DNA of 64,000 bases, taken from positions 30,466,867-30,530,866 of the forward strand of contig CAIIXF020000008.1 of the NCBI GenBank assembly GCA_903813345.2, read 5' to 3'. The position numbers and the translations under genes are program-made. Numbering within the stretch: the first letter of the stretch is position 1; the number at the start of each line of letters is the position of its first letter. The stretch is from Owenia fusiformis. Its lineage: Eukaryota; Annelida; Polychaeta; Sabellida; Oweniidae. This document shows positions 1-14,300 of the stretch, piece by piece. The notes under the pieces are model-generated. The model made no database searches and was not told the origin of the DNA. It was given only the letters and a program-made list of their open reading frames with translations.

Positions 1-1440
1 AGTGTCCGAAAACGAGGTCCGAAAAAAAGTTCTCCGAATCCGATGTCCAGGATAATAGTCTTATAGGAAATTTTCTCAGGATTCCGAATCTGAAAACCGA
101 ATTGATATCCGACTTCCGGTTCAGGAGTTATGACGTATTGAAAGTTCGAGGAAAATCGATCTGATGGTACCCTTATAGAATGTCAAGAAAAGTGAAATAA
201 AATTGAAAAAATACCAGTCCAGTCCATTTCCAGGTCCAAGTCAAGGTCAAGTCCAGGTCCAAGTCCAGTTTTGTCCAAGTCAAGTCTAGGTCCAAATCCA
301 GTCCAGGACCTAGATCAAAATTTAGGTCTATCCTATCCTTTCTATCTAGATGATCTTATTCTGGATGATTCTCCCTTCCTATCTATCCTTCCTTCCTATC
401 CTTCCTTCCTATTCTATCCTATTCTTCCTTCTCATTCAATCCAAGTCCAGGTACATGTCCAGGTCCAAGTCAAGTCTAGGTCTAAATCCAGTCCAGGGCC
501 TAGGTCAAAATCTAGGTCAAATTCAAAGTTTTTCCCTATTTTTGCGATTCTGACACTACACTTTAATTATATTGTTCGAAATTTTGTATACTTGTAGCCA
601 AGGGTGTGCTAATAGTGTTAGCCTTTTGCCGTCAGAAAGTATTTTGACCCACTTTTGAGATATGGTGTCCGAAAAGTAGGTCAAAATAAAAAGTTCTCCA
701 AATTTAAAGTATGAGTTATGATTTAAGAGTAAAATTTTATAAGGAATCCGAATCTGCAAACCAAATTTAGATCCGATTTCCGGTTAGGAAATTATGTCGT
801 TTCCAAAAAGTAGGTCAAAATAAAAATTCGCCAAATTTAATGTTTGAGTTATGAATTAGGGGTAGAACTTTGTCAGGAATCCGAATCTTTAAATCAAATT
901 TAGATCCGACTTCCAGTTCGGAAGTTATGGCGTTTTGAAATTTCGGAAAATCGATCTGATGGTATCCTGATAGAAAGTCAAGAGTAGAGAAGAAAATATT
1001 GAAAAATTCATCCATCCTTCCTATCTGATCCTATCCTATCTTTCCTTCGTATCCTTTCCTTCCTATCCTTCCTATCCTCTCCTATCATATCCTTTCTTCC
1101 TATTCTGTTCTATCCTATCCCTTTTTCTTATTCTATCCTATCGTTCCTTCCCATTCTATCCTATCCTACCTTCCTGTTTTATCCATCCATCTTATTCTTG
1201 ATGACTCAGCTTATTCTGGATGACTCGGCTTATTTTAGATGACTTGGCTTAAAAAAGTCTGGATCTGGAGTCTGAAATTGAACTTCGTTCAATTTCCCAA
1301 GTCTAGTTATTATTATTCTTTATTATTTATTCTTCCTCCCTCTTTTTCTCCTACTTCCAACTACCTTTCAACTAGGTACTACATAGTCCTACTAGGGACC
1401 TGGGCTGAACTTGGCGGGAAAGGAATTTTTATCTAGGTCA
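1..1440. repeat. Degenerate short-repeat region
   Basis: No gene is seen. The stretch holds minisatellite-like runs of GGTCCAAGTCCA/GGTCAAG units (about 220-300 and 440-530) and pyrimidine-rich runs of TCCTTCCTATCC (about 370-430 and 1010-1190). Between them are diverged copies of a phrase around TCCGACTTCCGGTT (about 100-180, 770-790 and 900-960). The same GGTCCAAG-type repeats occur inverted inside the 1-kb repeat at 38.4-39.4 kb, so this is probably a long, decayed member of that family. Open frames here are low-complexity artefacts. Confidence 0.7.
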
Positions 1441-2690
1441 AGGTCAAAGGTCAAAATCTAGGTCAAATCTAAGTTTTTTTCAAGTTTCTCAAATCCTGAC
1501 ACTACACTTCAATATTTTTGGCTGAATTTTTGCACACAGATAGATATTAGTATTCTATTAGTCTTAGCCTTTTGCCGTCTAGAGAAATTTTGCCTAGATT
1601 TTGAGATATTGAAGGTCAAAAAAAGGTCAAAAAAGGTCTTTTTTCAACTTGCTTCAAATTGACCAAATTTTTTTTTAAAACTCATCAACAAGCTTTCAGG
1701 ATTCCAAATCTAACCTTACTTTTGACCTTTGACCTTTGGTTGACCTTCAGTGACCTCCGAAAGGTCAAAAAAGTTGATTTTTCAAATCGATTTTCTGGAT
1801 TCAAATTTAGGTATATTTATTCACAAAAGATCTTCTGAGGTCTAAAAAAGTAAAATTTGCAAGGTCAAAGGTCAAGGTCATCAAACGAAATCACAAACTG
1901 TGTTTTCTAAGTTTCTCAAAATTGGAGACTACAAATCAATTTTTTTTACTGAAAGTCAGAATATATATTTCTCTAAAGGTTCTACACATATTAGCAATTG
2001 ACTATTTATTAAAATTTTGCTCCAGTTTTGAGATATTAGAACTCAAAAACTGAAAAAAGGTCAAATTTCAAAATTTTTCAAGGTCAAATTTCAACTTGCT
2101 CTAAATTGACCAAACTTTTTTTTAAAAAGCATCTACAAGATCTCAGGAACTCAAATCTGACCTTAGTTTTGAACTATGACCTTTAGTTGACCTTCAGTGA
2201 CCTTCGAAAGGTCAAAAAAGTTGATTTTTCAAATTGATTTTCTGGATTCAAATTTAGGTTTCTTCAATCAGAAAAGATATACTGAGGTCTAAAAAAGTAA
2301 AACCTGTAAGGTCAAAGGTCAAGGTCATCAAACAAGATCACAAACTGTGTTTTCTAAGTTTCTCAAAGTTTGTGACTACAAATCAATATTTTTGATTTAA
2401 AGTCAGGATATATATTCCTCTAAAGGTTTTACACATAATAACAATTGATTATCTATTAAAATTCTGCACCAGTTTTGAGATATTGGACCTCAAAAACTGA
2501 AAAAGGTCTAATGTTGAAATTTTTCAAGGTCAAATTTCACATTGCTTCAAATTGACCAAACTTTTTTTTAAAAATCATCTACAAGATGCCTGGAGTTCAT
2601 ATATGTCCTTGTATTTAAGATTTGACCTTTGACTGACCTTTAAATGTTCAAAAAAGCCTACAGGGCCTCCGTAAGATTGCTTGCAATCTT
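1441..2690. repeat. ~450-bp tandem repeat rich in AGGTCAAAGGTCAA
   Basis: A block with the phrase GACCTTCAGTGACC and AGTTGATTTTTCAA begins near 1741 and recurs near 2190, so the period is about 450 bp. A partial third copy lies near 2640. The same phrases occur at 19.9-20.2 kb and inverted at 61.2-61.6 kb, so the unit belongs to a dispersed repeat family. The block ends at about 2668-2693 with a hairpin (AGATTGC/GCAATCT) followed by TCTAGTT, which resembles a Helitron 3' terminus. No gene is seen. Confidence 0.7.
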
Positions 2691-2745
2691 CTAGTTATTC
2701 GTAATTGTTCGTAGTTCCAAAATTGACCCGTACTACTTTGTTCTT

Positions 2746-5700
2746 ATGCCTCTCACATACTATTGGACTATATCACACAAGATTGATCCTTCTCACACAA
2801 GATTGACCAGTACTATAAGGTCCCTATGCCAGCAACACGGGATTGAATTAAATCTCACAAAAGTGACCCGTACTCTAATGTTTCTGGGCACAATACACAA
2901 TATTGACACATCTCAGACGATATTGACCAATACTACAATGTTCTTATGCCTCTCAGATACTATTGGACTATCTCACACAAGATTGACCCTTCTCACACAA
3001 GATTGACCAGTACTATAAGGTCCCTATGCCAGCAACACGTGATTGAATTAAATCTCACAATAGTGACCCGTACTCTAATGTTTCTGGGCACAATACACAA
3101 TATTGACACATCTCACACGATATTGACCAATACTACAATGTTCTCATGCCTCTCAGATACTATTGGACTATCTCACACAAGATTGACCCTTCTCACACAA
3201 GATTGACAAGCACTATAAGGTCCCTATGCCAGCAACACAGGATTGAATTAAATCTCACAATAGTGGCCCGTACTCTAATGTTTCTGGGCACAATACACAA
3301 TATTGACACATCTCACACAATATTGACCAATACTACAATGTTCTTATGCCTCTCAGATACTATTGGACTATCTCACACAAGATTGACCCTTCTCACACAA
3401 GATTGACCAGTACTATAAGGTCCCTATGCCAGCAACACGGGATTGAATTAAATCTCACAATAGTGACCCGTACTCTAATGTTTCTGGGCACAAAACACAA
3501 TATTGACACGTCTCACACGATATTGACCAATACTACAATGTTCTTATGCCTCTCAGATACAATTATACTATCTCACACAAGATTGACCCTTCTCACACAA
3601 GATTGACCAGTACTATAAGGTCCCTATGCCAGCAACACCGGATTGAATTAAATCTCACAATAGTGACCCGTACTCTAATGTTTCTGGGCACAATACACAA
3701 TATTGACACATCTCACACGATATTGACCAATACTACAATGTTCTTATGCCTCTCACATACTATTTGACTATCTCACACAAGATTGGCCCTGTTCACACAA
3801 GATTGACCCATACTATAAGGTCACTATGCGTCCAAAACGGGATAGAATTAGCTCATACAAGAGTGACCCATACTGTAATGTTCCAGGGCACCTAATACAA
3901 TATTGACCCAGTTCACACAATATTGATCCGCACTTTAATGCTCCTATGCCTCTCACACGAGACTGCACGGGTTCACACAAGATTGGCCCTGCTCACACAA
4001 GATTGACCAGTACTATAAGGTCCCTATGCCAGCAACACGGGATTGAATTAAATCTCACAATAGTGACCCGTACTCTAATGTTTCTGTGCACAATACACAA
4101 TATTGACACATCTCACACGATATTGACCAATACTACAATGTTATTATGCCTCTCAGATACTATTGGACTATCTCACACAAGATTGACCCTTCTCACACAA
4201 GATTGACCAGTACTATAAGGTCCCTATGCCAGCAACACGGGATTGAATTAAATCTCACAATAGTGGCCCGTACTCTAATGTTTCTGGGCACAATACACAA
4301 TATTGACACATCTCACACGATATTGACCAATGCTACAATGTTCTTATGCCTCTCACATACTATTTGACTATCTCACACAAGATTGGCCCTGCTCACACAA
4401 GATTGACCCATACTATAAGGTCACTATGCCTCCAAAACGGGATAGAATTAGCTCATACAAGAATAACTCGCACTGTAATGTTCCTGGTCACCTCACATAA
4501 TATTGACCCAGTTCACACAATATTGATCCGTTCTATAATGCTCCTATGCCTCTTATATGAGACTGCACGGGTTCACACAAGATTGACCCGTCTCACACAA
4601 CATTGACCAGTACTATAAGGTCCCTATGCCACCAACACGGGATTGAATTAAATCTCACAAAAGTGACCCGTACTCTAATGTTTCTGGGCACAATACACAA
4701 TATTGACACATCTCACACGATATTGACCAATACTACAATGTTCTTATGCCTCTCAGATACTATTGGACTATCCCACACAAGATTGACCCTTCTCACACAA
4801 GATTGACCAGTACTATAAGGTCCCTATGCCAGCAACACCGGATTGAATTAAATCTCACAAAAGTGACCCGTACTCTAATGTTTCTGGGCCCAATACACAA
4901 TATTGACACATCTCACACGATATTGACCAATACTACAATGTTCTTATGCCTCTCAGATACTATTGGACTATCTCACACAAGATTGACGCTTCTCACACAA
5001 GATTGACCAGTACTATAAGGTCCCTATGCCATCAACACGGGATTGAATTAAATCTCACAATAGTGACCCGTACTCTAATGTTTCTGGGCACAATACACAA
5101 TATTGACACATCTCACACAATATTGACCAATGCTACAATGCTCTTATGCCTCTCACATACTGTTTGACTATCTCACACAAGATTGGCCTTGCTCACACAA
5201 GATTGAACCATACTATAAGGTCACTATGCCTCCAAAACGGGATGGAATTAGCTCATATAAGAGTGACTCGCACTGTAATGTTCCTGGGCACCTCACATAA
5301 TATTGACCCAGTTCACACGATATTGATCCGTTCTATAATGCTCCTATGCCTGTAACATGAGACTGCACGGGTTCACACAAGATTGACCCTTCTCACACAA
5401 GATTGACCAGTACTATAAGGTCCCTATGCCACCAACACGGGATTGAATTAAATCTCACAAAAGTGACCCGTACTCTAATGTTTCTGGGCACAATACACAA
5501 TATTGACACATCTCACACGATATTGACCAATACTACAATGTTCTTATGCCTCTCAGATACTATTGGACTATCTCACACAAGATTGACCCTGCTCACACAA
5601 GATTGACCAGTACTTTAAGGTCCCTATGCCAGCAACACCGGATTGAATTAAATCTCACAATAGTGACCCGTACTCTAATGTTTCTGGGCACAATACACAA

Positions 5701-8070
5701 TATTGACACATCTCATATGATATTGACCAATGCTACAATGTTCTTATGCCTCTCCCATACTATTTGACTATCTCACACAAGATTGGCCCTGCTCACACAA
5801 GATTGGCCCATACTATAAGGTCACTATGCCTCCAAAACGGGATGGAATTAGCTCATACAAGAGTGACTCGCACTGTAATGTTCCTGGGCACCTCACATAA
5901 TATTGACCCAGTTCACACAATATTGATCCGTTCTATAATGCTCCTATGCCTGTAACATGAGACTGCACGGGTTCACACAAGATTGACCCTTCTCACACAA
6001 GATTGACCAGTACTATAAGGTCCCTATGCCACCAACACGGGATTGAATTAAATCTCACAAAAGTGACCCGTACTCTAATGTTTCTGGGCACAATACACAA
6101 TATTGACACATCTCACACGATATTGACCAATACTACAATGTTCTTATGCCTCTCAGATACTATTGGACTATCTCACACAAGATTGACCCTTCTCACACAA
6201 GACTGACCAGTACTATAAGGTCCCTATGCCACCAACACGGGATTGAATTAAATCTCACAAAAGTGACCCGTACTCTAATGTTTCTGGGCACAATACACAA
6301 TATTGACACATCTCACACGATATTGACCAATACTACAATGTTCTTATGCCTCTCGGGTACTATCGGACTATCTCACACAAGATTGACCCTTCTCACACAA
6401 GATTGACCAGTACTATAAGGTCCCTATGCCAGCAACACGGGATTGAATTAAATCTCACAATAGTGACCCGTACTCTAATGTTTCTGGGCAAAATACACAA
6501 TATTGACCCATCTCACACGATATTGGCCCGTACTACAATGTTTTATATGCCTCTCACAAACTATTGGACTATCTCACACAAGATTGGCCCTGCTCACACA
6601 AGATTGACCCGTACCATATGGTCACTATGCCTCCAAAACGGGATAGAATTAGCTCATACAAGAGTGACCCGTACTGTAATGTTCCTGGGCACCTGAAACA
6701 ATATTGACCCAGTTCACACAATATTGATCCGTACTATGATGCCTCTATGCCTCTCACATGAGACTGAACGGGTTCACACAAGATTGACCCTTCTCACACA
6801 AGATTGACCAGTACTATAAGGTCCCTATGCCAGCAACACGGGATTGAATTAAATCTCACAATAGTGACCCGTACTCTAATGTTTCTTGGCACAATACACA
6901 ATATTGACACATCTCACACGATATTGACCAATACTACAATGTTCTTATGCCTCTCAGATACTATCGGACTATCTCACACAAGATTGACCCTTCTCACACA
7001 AGATTGACCAGTACTATAAGGTCCCTATGCCAGCAACACGGGATTGAATTAAATCTCACAATAGTGTCCCGTACTCTAATGTTTCTGGGCAAAATACACA
7101 ATATTGACCCATCTCACACGATATTGGCCCGTACTACAATGTTTTATATGCCTCTCACAAACTATTGGACTATCTCACACAAGATTGGCCCTGCTCACAC
7201 AAGATTGACCCGTACCATATGGTCACTATGCCTCCAAAACGGGATAGAATTAGCTCATACAAGAGTGACCCGTACTGTAATGTTCCTGGGCACCTGAAAC
7301 AATATTGACCCAGTTCACACAATATTGATCCGTACTATGATGCCTCTATGCCTCTCACATGAGCCTGAACGGGTTCACACAAGATTGACCCTTCTCACAC
7401 AAGATTGACCAGTACTATAAGGTCCCTATGCCAGCAACACGGGATTGAATTAAATCTCACAATAGTGACCCGTACTCTAATGTTTCTGGGCACAATACAC
7501 AATATTGACACATCTCACACGATATTGACCAATACTACAATGTTCTTATGCCTCTCAAATACTATTGGACTATCTCACACAAGATTGACCCTTTTCACAC
7601 AAGATTGACCAGTACTATAAGGTCCCTATCCCAGCAACACGGGATTGAATTAAAACTCACAATAATGACCCGTACTCTAATGTTTCTGGGCACAATACAC
7701 AATATTGACACATCTCACACGATATTGACCAATACTACAATGTTCTTATGCCTCTCACATACTATTGGACTATCTCACACAAGATTGGCCCTCGTACTGT
7801 AATGTTCCTGGTCACCTCACATAATATTGACTCAGTTCACACAATATTGATCCTATGCCTGTAACATGAGACTACACGGGTTCACACAAGATTGGCCCTG
7901 CTCACACAAGATTGATCCGTACTATAAGGTCACTATGCCTCCAAAACGGGATAGAATTAGCTCATACAAGAGTGACCCATGTCCCAGTACTGTATTGTTC
8001 CTAGACACCTCAAACAATATTGACCCAGTTCACAGTCACAATATTGAACCGTACTATAATGTTCCTATGG
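2746..8070 (+). repeat. Satellite: 200-bp monomers made of ten 20-bp sub-units
   Basis: About 26 monomers follow each other with a period of 200 bp. Each monomer divides into ten 20-bp sub-units variant on TCTCACACAAGATTGACCCG, so the repeat is hierarchical (20 bp to 200 bp). Two monomer classes are visible. Class A carries AGCAACACGGGATTGAATTA. Class B carries TCCAAAACGGGATAGAATTA and GCTCATACAAGAGTGACCC. From about 3950 onward the order is mostly A-A-B, a 600-bp higher-order unit with occasional A-A-A-B. One extra base near 6545 and a deletion near 7795 break the 20-bp register. The last copy, about 7860-8070, is the most degenerate. The serial 67-116 aa open frames in the array come from its periodicity and are not genes. 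Confidence 0.95.
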
Positions 8071-8345
8071 GAATCTATTCAACTCGGCACTTTTATGTAA
8101 ATTGCTTCTCTGACTTCTTTGACATATTAAGAACAATCATCGTATAATAAGGAGTAATTGGAAATAGGGTCCGCAGGAAATAGAAATTCCCGGGAGAAAT
8201 CACTGAACGAAGTTTTAACATCCGGGAATCCTCAAAACGGCCATTTTTAAAATTCTAAAGGCGTTATTTAAAATTCTCCCACCTTTTTCATAGATATCTT
8301 CGACTCTAGCCATTTTTATAAATATTTACGTACATTAGATTAGTC

Positions 8346-11300
8346 ATGAGTAATAGAGATGTAATTTTCAAAGGGAGACCCAATGTGAAATATGCAGTCG
8401 CCGCCAGATTTGGAGGAAAACGCCAGTCGATGATTTATCCGAGAAAAAAACGGTCAGCTCAGAAATTCAAATTGAAAAATGAAAAAACGCAAATCGTCCC
8501 CATCATCACACTTATGGATGTTATGCCAGCAGATCACGAAGAGTGAGTTCATCATCATCATCGTAACAGATGTTTGGAAGAATCTCACAGGAGTCGAAGA
8601 CAAAAATGAAGCACCACTCGGCCAAAATGCATTCCCTGTTCAGAGTTCAAGGAAGAAAACCTAGGTAGGCCAAATAATAACATCTCTTTATCGTTATGAT
8701 TTAATGTGGGAAAATATGTTTCATCATTCGTTTCATCATATCTAGAGATCATTGGATTTTCACTGTTTTATTCAGACCCTATCTGTTGCAAGACTTATGC
8801 CCGGCACAACCGTCACATGTTATTAAGAAATTCTCCATCTAAAATGTCACTCGACTTTTTTGTGATTATGAGTCAAAGAAAGCATTCTTGAGTTTCAAAT
8901 TGACTTCTGTGGTAACTTGAAACCATCTTCTTATTTATTCCACTTACCTTTTATTGTTTCTCCAAATATATTCTTTGAAAATCGGATTTTAAGGGTGTTA
9001 ATCAGGGTAATTCTGTGCCATTTTATCAAAAATCTTGTTGCTATCTAGAAACGAGCAATTGTGATCTTGTTGTTACCTAGGAACGAGCAACTGTGATGTC
9101 ACGTCACACTCATGTTAATTCTGGAGTCACATGGCAGCCATTTTGGAAATTTCAAAAAAGTTCCCAATTAAAAAGGCTAAATGCTGTTTACAAATTGGAA
9201 ACTATGGCAGAATCAACAAAGGGTTTGTGAAATAATTAGGATATGGTAAAATTATGCACATGACAATATATGACTTCTAAATGCAGGCAGGGACTTTTAA
9301 TTGCCAAAAAGTCGAGTGACATTTTAGATGGAGAATTTCTTAAGTGTTTTTAAGTTTCGCAAGGATCCTGCCATGACTGTTGTAGTGTTATCGTGATAGC
9401 CTGGTATAACCATGACAATGCTATATTATATTGCCTGGTTTTACTGAACACAGCTGGCTCAAAAGCCAGTTGACGAACCGTTAAAATATACCATCTTGTG
9501 AAGTGGTTTTCTCCAACTTCCAGCAGGCGCGTAGCCTTGCCCCAGTTGGTATTTTTTTACTTATCTGATCTTGAATTATTACCGCCTTGTACAATCCAAT
9601 ACACCTGCGCTGATATTATGCAGAGTTATTCAACGGTTTCGAGATTTCCATAATATCTACGCTATCAGGGGTATCGCGAAACCTTATTGATTAACAGATA
9701 TACGCGTGGATACGACGTGTGACTTCAGGCTGATTGACCAATCAAAACGTTATCAGGTTGACCTGCATAAGCAAAGCAATCTTCCCGATTTGAAATTCAA
9801 TGATCTGATCGATCGTTTCTTTAGTTACAATATATTATGTAATTAAATGTACATAGGGAATGTAAGAGTCATATAGATTTAAAACTGATTTCGCGATGAA
9901 AATGCAAGACCGAGTCCCTGGGACCGAGTCCAATGTAGCGGGTCATGTAGTCGATCAGTGATTGAATCTCAGCCTACATGTTCATTTGAATTCAGCGATC
10001 GTTTCAACGTTTATTGTTGAAATCTTCTCACCTCCGGTTACCGATCGATACTCCGGCATCCACTAAACTCTGATTGATATTTATCTGATAAAATATTCGT
10101 ATTTTCATGATGAATTCATGCAAGATTTGTTCGTGAAAAGTCCTGGCGCAAGGCTAGCAGGCGCGCTGGAATAAGAAACGGTATTTAAGAAGATAATTGA
10201 ATGTAACTTGCCCTTTTCATGACGTGTGGTGACAATAAGTCCTACTTGTTGTGTAATTGCAGTTAAAGTGGAGAAATTCCAGAACTGGCACGCACCATTT
10301 TAACTTTTCGCGCATGCGTGCACATGCGCATTGTACTTTTTATGCGCATGGGTATTACCGCTGAAAGATCACGTGACTTTTCATATTAAGCTAACACGAG
10401 TTATTTTGTAGCAAATTTTTACTTTCGAAAGTCACGAGATATCGCGAGACCTAAAATGGCTGGTATCTAAAAAAAAGAACTGATTTGAAAATCGATCTAT
10501 TTTCCTTTTTACTACAGCTGTTATTGTATCAGACAATTTTTTAAAATTTCAATGATTGCATCATTTTAAGCAATACTACTACTAGTATATTGGACACATT
10601 TTCTGAAAAATCAAAAGATTCTGTTCATTGACCTTTCCTGAGCACCTACTTTTAGCTATTTTTCAGTCACATTTTCAGAGGGCTGAAAAGGTTATTTCAT
10701 CATGTTTATGGTCATTCTGACCATTTCCATTGTGTTCCCAGTCATGTAAATGATATGTGGAACTAGTTAAACTGACCAGAGGTCCAAACAGAACTCTGTT
10801 ATCTTGGTTCAAAAATTTTTAAAAATCCAGCATGGCTTTGGCATTTTTTGTTTTGTCATTTCCTGTTAACTTCCATGGCACCTTAACTCATAATTCATTT
10901 CCACAAACTATAATTCTTATCTCATTCAAGAGTCATATCAGGCTTTAACATTACCACGGTCATGACAGGCCTTACAACCATTGCCACTGTCATGACAGGC
11001 CTTACAACCATTGCCACTGTCATTTAAGGCTTTAACATTACCACGGTCATGACAGGCCTTGCAATATAATATAGCATTGTCACAGTCATATCAGGCTTTA
11101 ACATTACCAGGGTCATGACACACCTTGCAATATAGTATAGCACTTTCTCATATGAATAACCAAGATACAGCCATCTTTACCCCATGCAAGATATTGCCAT
11201 CTTTCATCCTAAAAAGTCACACGTGTAAGATGAGATAATTACTTGTGACATCACTGGTCTATAAACATCAACAACATAGCAACAAATACACCGTTGCTAA

Positions 11301-14300
11301 GAGTATCCATGCTCATTCTACAAAACTAAGCTGTGACGTCATAACAATGGAGCTTTGTTGCCTCGTGTATCCATGTATTTTCTACAATATTGTTATGACC
11401 TCATATCAATTGAAAGATGAAGTTCCATTAATCTGAAGCTATTTTGCACCCAGTTTTGTTATGAAAACGTGAAAATAAAGCATTATACAGAGTCATATGA
11501 GAAAAACTTTCTTGTACTCGTACCTGTGCAATATCGTCCATTCTTGACTCGCTTTGATAATGTTTCTTTATCACGTTTGCGACTCGATAAAGAAGAATTA
11601 TCAAACATCATCAAGAATGGACGATCTTGCACAGGTACTCATATAAGAACCTCTATGTCATGGTTATACCAGGCATTCACGATAACAATACCACAGTCAT
11701 GGCAGGATCCTTGCGAAACTTAAAAACACCTAATAACATGGTGACAGTTGTGCCAGGCATAAGTCTTGCAATAGATAGCATGTGGTTTTATTGCATCAGT
11801 AGAACCCCAAGAATAAGAAATCAGGAGACCATTGTGCAAAAATATATGGAAAAGTATATTCTATGTCTATGTCAATTATCTGCAAAAGGCTAATAAGCCC
11901 ATATGAAGCAGATGTATAATTTAACACTAACCAGTGATAGAATTTGAATAGAATATAATTTAAAAATAGATCTTTATGGTTTACAACTCAATTTGAAATT
12001 GAAAGGAACCTTCCTGGTTGGCCCGTGTACCCCCTAGGAAGTCCCTTTGTGTTGAAATACCCTGGGGAGACTGTCAGGCTTCCATGTTGACATCTCCCCT
12101 CTTTCCCAGTAGTTCAGGCTTGTTGCTGTGCACTGGGGACCTTTTACATTAAAACATAGATCTATATTAAAAACACATCTATTTAATTGCAGTTATTGAC
12201 ATAGGCATAGTATGATGATTTAAAACTACTATGACTGTCACAGTCTAACATGTCACCTGGTAGAGTGTTCCATTTAGCTATTGTCCTATTCATATTTCAT
12301 GTATCCCAAGAATTTCTCAAATTGTGTAAATGTTATTCCTTCCTTAATCCCAAGAATTTTCTCTTTGAGGAGGAAGGGGTTCCATTTACACAATTTGAGA
12401 AATTATTGAGATACATGAAACCTGTGCTTTCATTAACGCCGTCCCATAATGGAGAGGACCCGGTTTTTACTATAGGGACCCCAAACAATGAAAACGAGGG
12501 GTCACTTGGACGCAGTGCAGGTCATATCAAAAAAATTAACTCTGGATGAATGTATTGATAAAGATCTTACCTTCAGTCTTTTATTTGGTCAAAATCCGCT
12601 AAATAAACGAAGGATATTCTATTTCTAAAAGAAATAAAATGTTCTTTCAGAGTTTCTTTCCCGGAAGTTGATTCCAAAGTAAAATAGTATGAGGTACGTG
12701 ATTGGACAATCACTAGTAGTTGATTTCCGAGCGGTAATCGGTACGAGTCCTATGATTGGCCGAGATTATTATTCGCGCATGCGTCTGAATAATTTTAACT
12801 AATCAAATTGCTGGATTTGCTGCGCATGCGCAAAAAACTGAACCAAAAAATGGAACCTCACGGAGATTGCTCCTAGATGTCTAGTGAAACTTTCTGAGCG
12901 ATCAAAATCAATAGCAAATTGCTTTGAAATACGCGAAGAAAAATTGTATTTAATGGTTGAAAATTAGTTATTTCTTTCTAATGAAGGTATCTGCATCATT
13001 TAATGACCTACTAGACGTGTGTAGTACACTGATCTGGGCCAAAAAATAACGAAACTGATGCAAACTTTTCATCAATTTTTTTCGTTCAGTGCAAAAATGT
13101 GACTTTGAATTCCCGGGAACCTTTTTTCATGGGGACGCACTTTTTTGAGGGGGGACCCGATTTTGTAAAATCAATCTGTCCCAGGGAAGCACTTTTGGAC
13201 AAGCCTACTGAAAGCACTGCATGAAACCCATTTAAAACAGCATAAATATTATTCAAAAGCAATCGTAATGATGATTCCCAGCCCTCTGAAGTTTGAAAAA
13301 TATCAATACCTGGGTGTTAATCCATAGATAATCTTAGGATTATATGGTGCAATTTTATAGTCAATAAAATGTTTTAAAATGTATTGATGTTTTTTAGATG
13401 AAAAACACAAGTGAAATGTGTGAAAAAGCTTCCCAGATTCACTCTACAAACAACTCGTGGTCCTTTGCCAACATTTTAAAAACTCAAATTCTCTGGATTT
13501 CTGCGATGATGCAAAATCATGGAATTTTAGTATGTTTGATAGATCTATCTCATATTTATGAAAGATAATCTGCAATAATCTACACGAGATACCCATATTT
13601 TTATTTTTCAGAATATGGCGAAAATATCCTACAGTGAACTCCTTTGATTCAATCCAAGAGAGAGATAGGTACGTTTAAAGGATTCAAATACTGAATTCCG
13701 GATTGTGTGCATTTCCTAAAGATAAATGTAGAGAAACAGCATTTCAACTAATTTAACAGTGATATATTGAGAGAATATGATATGAAATTAACAAAGTTGT
13801 CTGTAATTTTACTAACTTATCAAGTTTTGATGAATTTTAAAAATTTTGGCGAATGAACTTTATAAAGCTATATGTAACTTCATAATATAGAAAAGGGTCT
13901 GATTGAGGAACAAAGACTAAATAGTGATTAATTGCACAATAATACCTCTCTGATTTGTCTCATGTAAAAGAAAGCTTCATCTCATCTCTCCACTTAGGAA
14001 TAATAGATACCAAAGTAGATCAATATTATATCTTAATCTATTACTATAATGCTACTTTCAGCATCCTAAGCAAGGAACCAAAGAGAAGAGAAGCCCTCAT
14101 AGAGAATTGTGTGCACAAGAGCAAAAGAGGAGCAGGAATTAGGTGAACTAGTAGATAATGTATTTCGTAAGTAAATATTATGATTTTTTATTTTACGAAT
14201 GTTGACCGGGCCAATTGCCAGCCCTATGCCAAGAGGGATTACTTTTTAAAATTCAAGGGAGTTTGTCTTTGACAACATTGGTCCAAAAAAGGCTAAAATC

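Larger units (their letters stand above)
8779..11778. mobile_element. Foldback-type element with inverted arms
   Basis: The left arm (8779-8825 continuing at 9341-9417) is the inverted complement of 11656-11778. Matching landmarks are TTGCAAGACTTATGCC on the left against GGCATAAGTCTTGCAA on the right, and GGATCCTGCCATGACTGT against ACAGTCATGGCAGGATCC. The left arm is interrupted by the MITE at 8826-9340. The 3-kb interior holds another MITE (9532-10156), short tandem repeats of GGTCATGACAGGCCTT (about 10940-11130) and a hairpin at 11521-11637. It lies in intron 1 of the candidate gene. No transposase was found. Confidence 0.7.

Noticed and set aside
2746-7802. Series of 67-116 aa open frames every 200 bp
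   Set aside because: They are frames of the satellite repeat; each ends at the same repeated stop, and nothing resembles a protein family.
2746-8070. CRISPR-like regular repeats
   Set aside because: There are no unique spacers; the 20-bp units are contiguous and the setting is an animal genome.
11521-11637. MicroRNA precursor
   Set aside because: The arms are long and nearly perfect and lie inside a foldback transposon, which explains them better.
12250-12549. 99-aa open frame
   Set aside because: It runs through a hairpin and reads both of its arms; it has no start or splice context and no family resemblance.
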